This document shows, piece after piece, positions 6,583 through 12,601 of a stretch of DNA of 12,601 nucleotides. Source of the DNA: Clostridiales bacterium (lineage in GTDB: Bacteria; Bacillota; Clostridia; Christensenellales; Aristaeellaceae); the NCBI GenBank assembly GCA_019409045.1, contig DXVG01000022.1, forward strand, positions 1 to 12,601, in the 5' to 3' direction. Both the position numbers and the translations under genes were made by a program. Within the stretch, counting starts at the first letter, position 1; each line of letters starts with the position of its first letter. A model generated the notes under the pieces. That model worked only from the letters and a program-made list of their open reading frames with translations, ran no database searches and was not told the origin of the DNA.

Positions 6583-7346
6583 TGCGCATAGGCGCGTTTT
6601 CACAGGTGCTGGGCAAGGCGTTCGGCGTGCAGGCGGCGCTGCCCGAGGCGCACGACGGGCCGTTTCCGGTGCTGTGGCTTCTGCACGGCGCGGGCGACGA
6701 TTCCAGCGGCTGGATGCGCAACACGTCCATCGAGCGCTGCGCCACGCGCCGGGGGCTCGCCGTGGTCGCGCCCGAGGTGGGGCTGAGCATGTACGAGGAC
6801 ATGGCGCACGGCGGGCGGTACTTCACCCATGTGGCCGACGAGCTTCCCGAGATGCTGCGGCGCATGCTGCCCCTCTCGCCCGCGCGGGAGGACAACTCTA
6901 TCGCCGGGCTCTCGATGGGCGGCATGGGCGCGCTCAAGGTCGCCATGCGCCGCCCGGAGCGGTACGGCGCGATACTGTGCCTGTCGGCGGGGCACACCAA
7001 TTACCGCTTCCACGAGCCGCCCGCGGGCTCGCCGCGCCACGACCGCTACTTCGCCGCCTACGGCGCGGCGGGGCCGCTGCCCGTCGAGGAGGAGACGCTC
7101 TCCCGCGCGCGGGCGCTGGCCGCGTCGGGCGCGCCGTGCCCGCGGGTGTGGCACGTCTGCGGGGACAAGGACCCGCTTTTGCGCAACGCGCTTTTGACGC
7201 GGGAGTTCTTCGAGTCCCTGCCCGGCAACCCCTTCCGCTACGAGTTTCACGAGTACCCGGGCCGCCACAACTGGGAGTTCTGGGAGGCGCGCGCCGCGGA
7301 GATGGTCGAGTTCGCGCTTGCGGGAAGGGAGGCGGACAGGCCATGA
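6573..7346 (+). CDS. esterase family alpha/beta hydrolase, tandem paralogue copy 2
   Basis: This second serine esterase is also exactly 257 residues and is clearly paralogous to the upstream gene, sharing the LLHG-DD, WMR-T-IER, GLAVV and GLSMGG blocks. The triad is intact: Ser114 (AGLSMGG), an Asp at 198 or 200 (HVCGDKDPLL) and His232 (GRHNWEFWE). It differs from copy 1 mainly between about 140 and 185, the region that shapes the acyl or alcohol pocket in this family, which suggests a different substrate (inference). The ATG at 6573 is chosen because GGAGGAGG ends 7 bases before it; it lies inside the end of copy 1. A second ATG at 6582 is too far from that site. The end overlaps the HAD gene start as ATGA. 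Cytoplasmic, no signal peptide. Confidence 0.9.
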   Translation: MALMRIGAFSQVLGKAFGVQAALPEAHDGPFPVLWLLHGAGDDSSGWMRNTSIERCATRRGLAVVAPEVGLSMYEDMAHGGRYFTHVADELPEMLRRMLPLSPAREDNSIAGLSMGGMGALKVAMRRPERYGAILCLSAGHTNYRFHEPPAGSPRHDRYFAAYGAAGPLPVEEETLSRARALAASGAPCPRVWHVCGDKDPLLRNALLTREFFESLPGNPFRYEFHEYPGRHNWEFWEARAAEMVEFALAGREADRP

Positions 7347-7996
7347 GCGCGCTTTCGGGATTTCAGGCGGCGATCTTCGACCTGGACGGCACGCTGCTGG
7401 ACAGCATGTACGTCTGGCACCGCGTGGACGAGCTGTTCTTCGCGGACATGGGCATGTCCGTGCCGCCGGACTACACCGCGGCCATCGCGGGCATGAGCTA
7501 CCGCGAGACCGCGCTGTACACGAAGAAGCGGTTTTCGCTGGACGCGCCGTGGGAGGAGATCGTGGACACATGGTCGCGCATGGCCGAGCGCGAGTACCGC
7601 GAAAACGTGCGGCTCAAGCCCGGCGCAGAGGCGTATCTGCGCGCCCTGCGCGCGCGGGGCGTGCGCCTTGCGGTGGCCACGGCCATGCCGCCCGCGCTGT
7701 TCCGGCCCTGCCTTGTCTCCAACGGCGTGGAGGATTTGTTCGACGCGCTGCTCTCCACCGAGGACGCGGGCGGCCACGGCAAGCGCACCGGCAGGGTCTA
7801 TCGCCTCGCCGCCGAGCGCCTGGGCGTGCAGCCGGAGGCGTGCGTGGTGTTCGAGGACGTGTGCGAGGGCGTGGAGGGCGCGCGCCGCGCGGGCATGCGC
7901 GCCGTGCTGGTCTACGACGAGGCCAGCGCGCACCGCCACGGCGAGGCCGAGGCGCTGGCCGAGCGCGTGGTCTACAGCTTCGAGGAGCTGCTCTGA
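7343..7996 (+). CDS. HAD superfamily (subfamily IA) phosphatase, beta-phosphoglucomutase-like
   Basis: This 217-residue haloacid dehalogenase-type hydrolase has a complete motif set: motif I DLDGT with nucleophile Asp13 and acid/base Asp15, motif II Thr113 (AVATAMP), motif III Lys147 (HGKRTGRVY) and motif IV Glu171-Asp172 (VFEDVCEGVEGARRAGM). A helical cap of about 70 residues lies between motifs I and II, as in beta-phosphoglucomutases and small sugar-phosphate phosphatases. The substrate cannot be told. Its start codon overlaps the stop of the second esterase (ATGA), with GGGAGG 10 bases upstream, so the three genes are translationally coupled. Together they could deacylate and dephosphorylate a small metabolite such as an acylated sugar phosphate (inference). 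Confidence 0.92.
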   Translation: MSALSGFQAAIFDLDGTLLDSMYVWHRVDELFFADMGMSVPPDYTAAIAGMSYRETALYTKKRFSLDAPWEEIVDTWSRMAEREYRENVRLKPGAEAYLRALRARGVRLAVATAMPPALFRPCLVSNGVEDLFDALLSTEDAGGHGKRTGRVYRLAAERLGVQPEACVVFEDVCEGVEGARRAGMRAVLVYDEASAHRHGEAEALAERVVYSFEELL

Positions 7997-8003
7997 GCGG
8001 CGC

Positions 8004-8049
8004 AAAAAACCGCTTCCCCACGCATCTGATCTGTGCGGGGGAAGCGGTT
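8004..8049 (-). terminator. terminator hairpin, left copy, for the cardiolipin synthase transcript
   Basis: The stem AACCGCTTCCCC (8008-8019) with GGGGAAGCGGTT (8038-8049), extended by CGCA/TGCG inside, is flanked on the left by a run of As (8004-8009). Read on the minus strand it is a strong hairpin followed by TTTTTT, so it would end the cardiolipin synthase transcript. A nearly identical hairpin lies on the other side of the palindromic element (8250-8286). Confidence 0.8.
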
Positions 8050-8249
8050 CAGAGCGCTGACAAAGCCCCCAAACGCAAAAATCACTTCCGAAAGAGAACA
8101 AGCGGAAGTGATTTTTGCTTCCTGCGTCAGCTTCGCTTGCAAACTGCGGTCACTTACGTCCATGTAAGCTCCCTTGTTTGCAAGCTCGCTTCCTTGGCTT
8201 GCGGGCTTTCTCAACGCCCTGTCAGTCTGTTGACTTTGTCAACATACTG
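8049..8249 (+). mobile_element. MITE-like palindromic element, long copy (201 bp)
   Basis: The element begins TCAG-N5-TGACAAAG and ends with the same pattern inverted (CTTTGTCA-N5-CTGA if A8250 is counted). The left arm (8058-8090) is identical over 33 bases to the copy at 9944-10066. The right arm matches it for only 16 bases (8103-8118), then carries about 78 additional bases, and then rejoins the short copy at GGGCTTTCTCA (8203). The right end is a 12-bp hairpin, CAGT-TGTTGAC/GTCAACA-ACTG. The extra segment has its own nested hairpin (8135-8144/8176-8185, inside it 8153-8157/8164-8168). No protein is encoded, and no transposase is in the window. Movement is inferred from the two copies and their ends. 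Confidence 0.75.
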
Positions 8250-8291
8250 AACCGCTTCCCCACGCATCTGTGCGGGGGAAGCGGTTTCTTT
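8250..8291 (+). terminator. terminator hairpin, right copy, for the esterase-HAD operon
   Basis: The stem AACCGCTTCCCC (8250-8261) with GGGGAAGCGGTT (8275-8286), plus CGCA/TGCG and a 4-base loop, is followed by TTTCTTT. It would terminate plus-strand transcription from the HAD gene. It matches the left copy at 8008-8049 except for a 5-base ATCTG repeat in that copy's loop. Confidence 0.82.
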
Positions 8292-8306
8292 GCGCGCCGC
8301 CGGCGC

Positions 8307-9842
8307 TCACATCAGCGGTGCGAACACGCGCAGCACCTCCCGCGCCGTCTGGCGCAGGCCGCCCGCCTTGAAGTCCCCGGCGTGGATCTGGCGGCAGTGG
8401 GCGATCGTCTCCAGAAAGTCGCGCTTCACATCCAGCACCGTATCGCCGCCGTAGAGGCACGCGCCGCACTCAAAGTGCAGATACAGGCTGCGGTAGTCCA
8501 TGTTCACCGTGCCCACGGTGGCGACCGCGTCGTCGGCGACGAACGTCTTGGCGTGGTTGAATCCGCCGGTGTACTCGTAGATCTTCACGCCGCCGTCGAT
8601 CAGCTCCCGGTAGTACGAGCGCGTGGTGACGTGGACCAGCCGCTTGTCCCAGCGCTCGGGCGTGAGTATGCGCACGTCCACGCCGCTCTTGGCCGCCAGC
8701 GTCAGCGCGGAGATGATCAGATCGTCCACGATCAGATAGGGCGTGGAGATGTAGACGTACTTCTGCGCGTTCGCGATGATCTGCATGTACACATGCTCGG
8801 CCACGTTCTCCGCGTCCAGGGGGCTGTCGCAGTACGGCTGCACAAAGCCCTCGCTCTGCGGCGCCTCGGCCGCGCCGCGCTCCGGCGTGAAGTTCTCGTA
8901 CAGCGGCAGGCGGCGCGTCGCCAGGCCCCACATCTGCAAAAACATCAGCGTCAGGCTCCAGGCGGCCTCGCCCTCGACCATCAGCGCCGCGTCGCGCCAG
9001 CGGCCGAAGCGATCCACATGGTTTATGTACTCGTCGGCGAGGTTCGCGCCGCCGGTGAAGGCGACCACGCCGTCGATGGACGCGATCTTGCGGTGGTCGC
9101 GGTTGTTCTGCAAAAGCGACAGCGCGGGCTGGAACGGGCTGAACACCTCGCACTGTATGCCCTTGGCGCGCAGCTCGTCCTGGTAGTTGCGCGGCAGCTT
9201 CAGGAAGCAGCCGAAGTCGTCGTAGAGCACGCGCACGTCCACGCCCTGCCGCACCTTCTGCTCGAGGATTGCCAGCACCTCGCCCCACATGCGGCCTTCC
9301 TGGAGGATGAAAAACTCCAGAAAGATGTAGCGCTTCGCCTTAGACAGCTCGCGCAGCAGCGCGTCAAAGAACGTCTCGCCGCTGGGATAGTACTCCACGC
9401 GGCCGGCGGGATAGGCGGGAAAGCCCGCGAAGCCCTCCAGATAGCGCGCCAGCCGCGCGCCGCAGGGCGAGGTCTGCGCGGCTGCCTCCATCGCGCCCGG
9501 GTGCCTGGGCAGGCGGCGCGTGAGCGCCTGCTGCGAGCTCTCCGCCTGCTTGCGGAAGCGGTACGCGCTCGGCTGGAGGCGCGTGAGCGTGTAAAACACG
9601 CCGCCGAAGATGGGCAGCACGAGTATGGAGAACACCCACGTCAGCTTGTAGCCGGGCTTTTCGTGGTTGCTGATGACGTGTATGGCGGCCAGCAGGCTCA
9701 GCGCCGAGCAGAACCAGCTGATGATCTGGGACGCGCGGCTTCCGCTGAGGATCACATAGCAGAGAAAGGCGAGCTGCAAAACCAACAGGCCGATCGTGAT
9801 CAGCCGATGGCTTAAAACGCCGCGCAAACGCTTTGTCTTCAT
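8307..9842 (-). CDS. cls: cardiolipin synthase (phospholipase D family)
   Basis: This is a membrane cardiolipin synthase of 511 residues, the usual size, which condenses two phosphatidylglycerol molecules into cardiolipin and glycerol. Two N-terminal transmembrane segments (about 12-32 and 38-57) and a further hydrophobic stretch (about 68-85) precede two phospholipase D domains. Both HKD motifs are intact: H250/K252/D257 (DHRKIASIDG, followed by GGANLADEY) and H430/K432/D437 (NHAKTFVADD, followed by VGTVNMDYRS). The start at 9842 has GGAGGG (minus strand, 9848-9853) 5 bases upstream. An in-frame GTG at 9869 overlaps the predicted promoter and is unlikely to be used. The gene is a single unit with a terminator at 8004-8049 beyond the inserted palindromic element. 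Confidence 0.95.
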   Translation of the reverse strand: MKTKRLRGVLSHRLITIGLLVLQLAFLCYVILSGSRASQIISWFCSALSLLAAIHVISNHEKPGYKLTWVFSILVLPIFGGVFYTLTRLQPSAYRFRKQAESSQQALTRRLPRHPGAMEAAAQTSPCGARLARYLEGFAGFPAYPAGRVEYYPSGETFFDALLRELSKAKRYIFLEFFILQEGRMWGEVLAILEQKVRQGVDVRVLYDDFGCFLKLPRNYQDELRAKGIQCEVFSPFQPALSLLQNNRDHRKIASIDGVVAFTGGANLADEYINHVDRFGRWRDAALMVEGEAAWSLTLMFLQMWGLATRRLPLYENFTPERGAAEAPQSEGFVQPYCDSPLDAENVAEHVYMQIIANAQKYVYISTPYLIVDDLIISALTLAAKSGVDVRILTPERWDKRLVHVTTRSYYRELIDGGVKIYEYTGGFNHAKTFVADDAVATVGTVNMDYRSLYLHFECGACLYGGDTVLDVKRDFLETIAHCRQIHAGDFKAGGLRQTAREVLRVFAPLM

Positions 9843-9859
9843 GGTATCCCTCCGCAGAG

Positions 9860-9868
9860 AGTATAGCA
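9860..9868 (-). promoter_or_regulatory. extended -10 promoter of cardiolipin synthase
   Basis: On the minus strand the sequence reads TGCTATACT, an extended -10 element. No convincing -35 is seen. Transcription would start near 9853, which leaves a leader of only about 11 bases with the GGAGGG ribosome-binding site at its very 5' end. Confidence 0.6.
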
Positions 9869-9898
9869 CAAAACGCGGAAAAAGAACAGCGCGCCGAG

Positions 9899-9943
9899 AA
9901 AAAGAAAAAAGAAGGGGGGACGGCCGCTATTCCGGCCGCCCCC
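9899..9943 (-). terminator. terminator hairpin, left copy, for the lipoprotein transcript
   Basis: GGGGG (9915-9919) and CGGCCG (9921-9926) pair with CGGCCG (9933-9938) and CCCCC (9939-9943), with A9920 bulged. On the minus strand the hairpin is followed by a T-rich tail (the A-rich tract at 9899-9913). It would end transcription coming from the BspA-like gene. It lies beyond the palindromic element and resembles the hairpin at 10068-10093. Confidence 0.82.
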
Positions 9944-10066
9944 TCAGGCCGCTGACAAAGCCCCCAAACGCAAAAATCACTTCCGAAAGAAAAGAAGCGG
10001 AAGTGATTTTTGCGTTTGGGGGCTTTCTCAACGCCCTGCCAGTCTGTTGACTTTGTCAACATACTG
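9944..10066 (+). mobile_element. MITE-like palindromic element, short copy (123 bp)
   Basis: This appears to be the uninterrupted form of the element also found at 8049-8249, in the same orientation. The left end is TCAG-N5-TGACAAAG. The central palindrome pairs 9953-9985 with 9998-10030, 33 bp with a single C-C mismatch, around a 12-base purine loop. The right end is a second hairpin, 10040-10051 with 10055-10066, 12 bp with one mismatch around TTT. The terminal inverted repeats match at 4 of 4 and 8 of 8 bases in their conserved blocks. No open reading frame of interest is present. It lies between two similar GGGGG-type hairpins, directly after the left one. Confidence 0.8.
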
Positions 10067-10067
10067 G

Positions 10068-10093
10068 GGGGGACGGCCAAACGGCCATCCCCC
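10068..10093 (-). terminator. terminator-like hairpin, right copy, lacking a T-run
   Basis: GGGGGA (10068-10073) and GGCC (10075-10078) pair with GGCC (10083-10086) and TCCCCC (10088-10093), with one C-A mismatch and an AAAC loop. It starts 7 bases after the stop of the BspA-like gene but has no T-run on the minus strand, because the palindromic element follows directly. It is probably a relic or duplicate of the terminator at 9899-9943. Confidence 0.55.
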
Positions 10094-10099
10094 TGCGCC

Positions 10100-11815
10100 T
10101 CACGCGCCCGTGTAGTTGAACTCCACGTTCACGCCTTCGAAGTTCCCGGCGCTTTCGCCGAAGTCTATGAGGCTCCACTCCAGCTCGCTGCCGCGATAGT
10201 AGACGGTCTCAAGCGCTACGGCGGCGCCAAAGCCCCTGCCGCTCTTGAGGCTCACCGGCCAGACGACGCTCTTGAGCGCCTCGTTGGGATAGAAGGAGGA
10301 ATTGCCGTTGATGGAGAATTCGGTCACGCCCTCGGGGATGACCAGCGCCTCCACCTGCGCAACATAGGGCAGCACGCCGTTGCCGGATTCAAGGCCGTGG
10401 GGCAGAAGCAGTTCCGTCAGCGCGGGCAGGTCGCTGCAGGGGTCGTACATGGAGGTAACGGCCGTCTGGGAAAGGTCGAGGCGCGTCAGGGACGGACAGT
10501 TTCTGAAGGCATTCATGCCGATCTCCTCCACGCTCGCGGGCAGCACTACCTCGACAAGGCCGCTGCCGGAGAAAGCGCCGCCGCCGATCTGCGTGAGGGT
10601 TTCGGGAAAGTCGAGATGCGCAAGCGCCGCCGTGCCGGAGAAGGCGTCCGTGTCGATGACCTCCAGATTGGCGGGCAGCGTCACCGAGGTAAGGGCCGCA
10701 CAGCCCGAGAAGCACTGATCGGGGATAGTGCGCACGCTGTCGGGGATGACGACGCTCTCCAGCTTTTCACAGCCGCGGAAGCAGGCGTAGTTCATCTCCT
10801 GCAGGTCGCCGAAGAAGCGCACGGTTTTGAGTTCCCGCGCACCGCCGAACGCGCCGCTGGTTTCCAGGACGGTGCAGGGCGACCAGATTTCCTCAAGCTG
10901 CGAGCCGTTGAAGGCGACGTTGCCGTAGGCGGTGATGTCCTCGCTGACCACCAGGCGGCCGTAAAGCCCCTCGTGGACGCCCTTGAGGGTCGCGCCGTCG
11001 TCGCCAAGTTCAATGTATCCGCCCGCGGCCAACTCGTCCCAGGTCATTTCCAGTTCGCCGTCCACGTAGAGGCCGGGCTCCTCCCAGCCGCACACGGAGC
11101 AAACGCCGTCCACCATCGTGTGCTCAAGGCGGGGGCTGAACTCGCCCTCCACCACTTCGCCGCAGACCGCGCAGGTGCCCGTGCCGGTGTAGCCCTCGCG
11201 GGTGCAGGAGGCCTCGCGCGCGCCGGTCACGTTTTCCAGCGTGTGGGGGACGCGGGGGATGTCCTCGCCGTTTTCCAGCCACTCGCCGCAGACCGCGCAG
11301 TAGATATTGCCGGTGTAGCCCTCCTGCGTGCAGGTGGCTTCCACCGCGTTCTGCGGCTCGCCGGGCGTGTGGGGCAGCTTTTCAATCGGCTCGCCGACGC
11401 TGACGTAGGTGTTGCAGACCGTGCAGAGTTCGTCGCCGGTGTAGCCCTCGCGCTCGCAGGTCGGCTCGCGGTCATTCACCAGCTCCGTTTCGCCGTGGCC
11501 GGTGGCGGGGACGATCTCGCCCTCGGAAAGCACCGCGCCGCACACAGAGCAAACGGTGTCGCCAGTGTAGCCGTCGAGTGTGCAGGTGGCCTCCAATGCG
11601 CCCTCTACCGCTTCGGTATGGGCCAGCATGGGAATGGCTTCGCCTTCCTTGACCACTTCATCGCAGTCCAGACAGACGGTGTCGCCGGTGTAGCCCTCCT
11701 GCGTGCAGGTGGACTCCACCGCGCCCTGCACTTCGGTGTTTTCGTGTTTGCAGCCGCAGGCGCTCAGGGAGAGCGCCACGGCGAGGATGAGAAGCAGGAG
11801 CAGTGCCTTTTTCAC
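10100..11815 (-). CDS. surface lipoprotein with Cys/His repeats and BspA-type leucine-rich repeats
   Basis: This 571-residue protein is exported and lipid-anchored: a Lys-Lys start, a hydrophobic signal (4-16) and the lipobox LSAC with Cys20. Residues 24-232 hold five repeats of 41-42 residues. Each has Cys-x10-Cys-x2-Cys-x13/14-His around an EGYTG or DGYTG motif (C37/C48/C51/H66, C78/C89/C92/H107, C120/C131/C134/H149, C162/C173/C176/H191, C204/C215/C218/H232), and a truncated sixth unit (C239/C242) follows. Residues about 300-560 are BspA-type leucine-rich repeats of about 23 residues (AFSGTAAL, AFRNCPSL, LPASVEEIG). Such proteins are common on the surface of gut Firmicutes and are thought to mediate adhesion or binding; the ligand is unknown. 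The start is GTG at 11815 after AGAGGGGG. Confidence 0.88.
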   Translation of the reverse strand: MKKALLLLLILAVALSLSACGCKHENTEVQGAVESTCTQEGYTGDTVCLDCDEVVKEGEAIPMLAHTEAVEGALEATCTLDGYTGDTVCSVCGAVLSEGEIVPATGHGETELVNDREPTCEREGYTGDELCTVCNTYVSVGEPIEKLPHTPGEPQNAVEATCTQEGYTGNIYCAVCGEWLENGEDIPRVPHTLENVTGAREASCTREGYTGTGTCAVCGEVVEGEFSPRLEHTMVDGVCSVCGWEEPGLYVDGELEMTWDELAAGGYIELGDDGATLKGVHEGLYGRLVVSEDITAYGNVAFNGSQLEEIWSPCTVLETSGAFGGARELKTVRFFGDLQEMNYACFRGCEKLESVVIPDSVRTIPDQCFSGCAALTSVTLPANLEVIDTDAFSGTAALAHLDFPETLTQIGGGAFSGSGLVEVVLPASVEEIGMNAFRNCPSLTRLDLSQTAVTSMYDPCSDLPALTELLLPHGLESGNGVLPYVAQVEALVIPEGVTEFSINGNSSFYPNEALKSVVWPVSLKSGRGFGAAVALETVYYRGSELEWSLIDFGESAGNFEGVNVEFNYTGA

Positions 11816-11842
11816 AGTCGTTTCCCCCTCTTGTCGCAGTTG

Positions 11843-11848
11843 ATTATA
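11843..11848 (-). promoter_or_regulatory. possible -10 box for the BspA-like lipoprotein
   Basis: The minus strand reads TATAAT 27 bases before the GTG start codon. No -35 box is seen at a suitable distance, because that region is occupied by the transketolase terminator. The -10 match is perfect but stands alone, so the call is tentative. Confidence 0.45.
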
Positions 11849-11857
11849 CAGCGCCGC

Positions 11858-11892
11858 AAAACGCTCCCCCTGCGCGTTGCAGAGGGAGCGTT
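11858..11892 (-). terminator. Rho-independent terminator of transketolase
   Basis: On the minus strand a 14-bp stem (11879-11892 with 11860-11873, one G-T pair) around a 5-base loop is followed by TTTT. It starts 26 bases after the transketolase stop codon and separates that gene from the lipoprotein gene. Confidence 0.87.
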
Positions 11893-11918
11893 CCAGCGTC
11901 GATGTGCCGGAGCGTGCC

Positions 11919-12601
11919 TTAGCCGATGACCTTCTTGGCGGTCGCGGCCACGTTCTCGGCGGTGAAGCCGTACTCCTGGAACAGCAGCTTGTAGGGAGCG
12001 GAGGCGCCGAAGTGGTCCAGGCCGATCACCGCGCCGTCCAGGCCGACGTACTTGTGCCAGCCGAAGGTGGCGGCCGCCTCGACGGCCACGCGCGCGCGCA
12101 CGGCCTTGGGCATGACGCTCTCCTTGTACTCGTCGGACTGGGCCTCGAACAGCTCAAACGACGGCATGGAGATCACGCGCGCCTTGACGCCCTCGGCCTT
12201 GAGCAGCTCCTGCGCGCCCATGCACTGCTCCACCTCGGAGCCGCTGGCCATGAGCAGCACGTCGGGCGTTCCCTCGCAGTCGGAGAGCACATAGCCGCCC
12301 TTGAGGGCGTCCTCGCCGCTCTTTTCGTACAGGGGCAGGTCCTGACGGGTGAGCACCAGCGCGACCGGGCGCTCGCCGGTCATGGCCGCGATCCAGCCCG
12401 CCACCACTTCCTTGCTGTCGGCCGGGCGGAACACGGTCAGTCCCGGGATCGCGCGCAGGCCGGCAAGGTGCTCGATGGGCTGATGGGTGGGGCCGTCCTC
12501 GCCCACGCCGATGGAATCGTGCGTGAGGATGTAGGGGATGTTCAGGTCCATGATGGAGGACATGCGCATGGCGTTCTTCATGTAGTCGCTGAATACGAAG
12601 A
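11919..12601 (-). CDS. tkt: transketolase, C-terminal part, cut by the window edge
   Basis: About 227 C-terminal residues of transketolase are visible. The frame stays open past the right edge as FVFSDYMKNAMRMSS, so the N-terminal thiamine-diphosphate-binding domain lies outside. Transketolase moves two-carbon units between sugar phosphates in the non-oxidative pentose phosphate pathway, in the cytoplasm. Recognisable segments are the pyrimidine-domain end LTHDSIGVGEDGPTHQP (with the conserved HDSI and GPTHQP residues that contact substrate), the FRPAD motif, LTRQDLP, and the C-terminal domain GSEVE...RVISMPS...EAAATFGWHKYVG...GLDHFGASAP. The sequence is fully typical for the family. A good terminator follows it at 11858-11892. 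Confidence 0.97.
   Translation of the reverse strand, partial: FVFSDYMKNAMRMSSIMDLNIPYILTHDSIGVGEDGPTHQPIEHLAGLRAIPGLTVFRPADSKEVVAGWIAAMTGERPVALVLTRQDLPLYEKSGEDALKGGYVLSDCEGTPDVLLMASGSEVEQCMGAQELLKAEGVKARVISMPSFELFEAQSDEYKESVMPKAVRARVAVEAAATFGWHKYVGLDGAVIGLDHFGASAPYKLLFQEYGFTAENVAATAKKVIG

Noticed and set aside
8115..9815. A 566-codon open frame on the plus strand opposite cardiolipin synthase
   Set aside because: It mirrors a clear family member on the other strand and is rich in His, Arg, Ala and Val as expected for an antisense frame in GC-rich DNA. Similar long antisense frames at 4105-5733 and 10010-11929 were rejected for the same reason.
8049..10066. The repeats as a CRISPR array
   Set aside because: There are only two copies, 1.7 kb apart with a gene between, no regular spacers and no cas genes.
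10048..10066. TTGAC/TTGACA motifs in the element's right end as an outward promoter
   Set aside because: No -10 box is found 16-18 bases away on either strand at either locus; the motif is explained by the hairpin and terminal repeat.

Overview
The window is GC-rich bacterial DNA. Strong Shine-Dalgarno sites (GGAGG types), sigma-A-like promoters, the yceD-rpmF pair, a PrsA-like foldase and a BspA-type lipoprotein carrying Cys-rich repeats suggest a high-GC member of the Firmicutes (Clostridia), probably a gut anaerobe. The genus cannot be read from the sequence. Most genes are ordinary housekeeping or surface genes. The unusual content lies between genes, where palindromic elements sit at transcription terminators.

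Layout. 1-569: 3' part of an AIM24-family gene. 640-1418: yceD-rpmF under a near-consensus promoter. 1491-2673: a YjbQ-family protein overlapping a RadC-like protein that has lost the metal-binding histidines of its JAMM domain. 2796-3680: a stand-alone E2-like acyltransferase-fold protein with its own promoter. 3684-4022: a non-coding, hairpin-packed element lying between that gene and its terminator (4034-4068). 4102-5619 (minus): membrane-anchored SurA/PrsA-like foldase, divergent from an operon of two paralogous esterases and a HAD phosphatase (5809-7996). 8307-9842 (minus): cardiolipin synthase. 10100-11815 (minus): lipoprotein with five Cys/His repeats and BspA leucine-rich repeats. 11919-12601 (minus): C-terminal part of transketolase, cut by the window edge.

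Novelty candidates. Two copies of one short element (8049-8249 and 9944-10066) share degenerate terminal inverted repeats, TCAG-N5-TGACAAAG, and a long palindrome. Each copy lies between two versions of the local terminator hairpin. The hairpins resemble each other within a locus but differ between loci. This looks like a small non-autonomous mobile element that targets terminators and duplicates the target hairpin. The unrelated element at 3684-4022 also lies next to a terminator; it can fold into two adjacent three-hairpin cloverleaves and has TCGAAAAA/TTTTTCGA ends. No transposase, CRISPR array, rRNA or tRNA gene was found.
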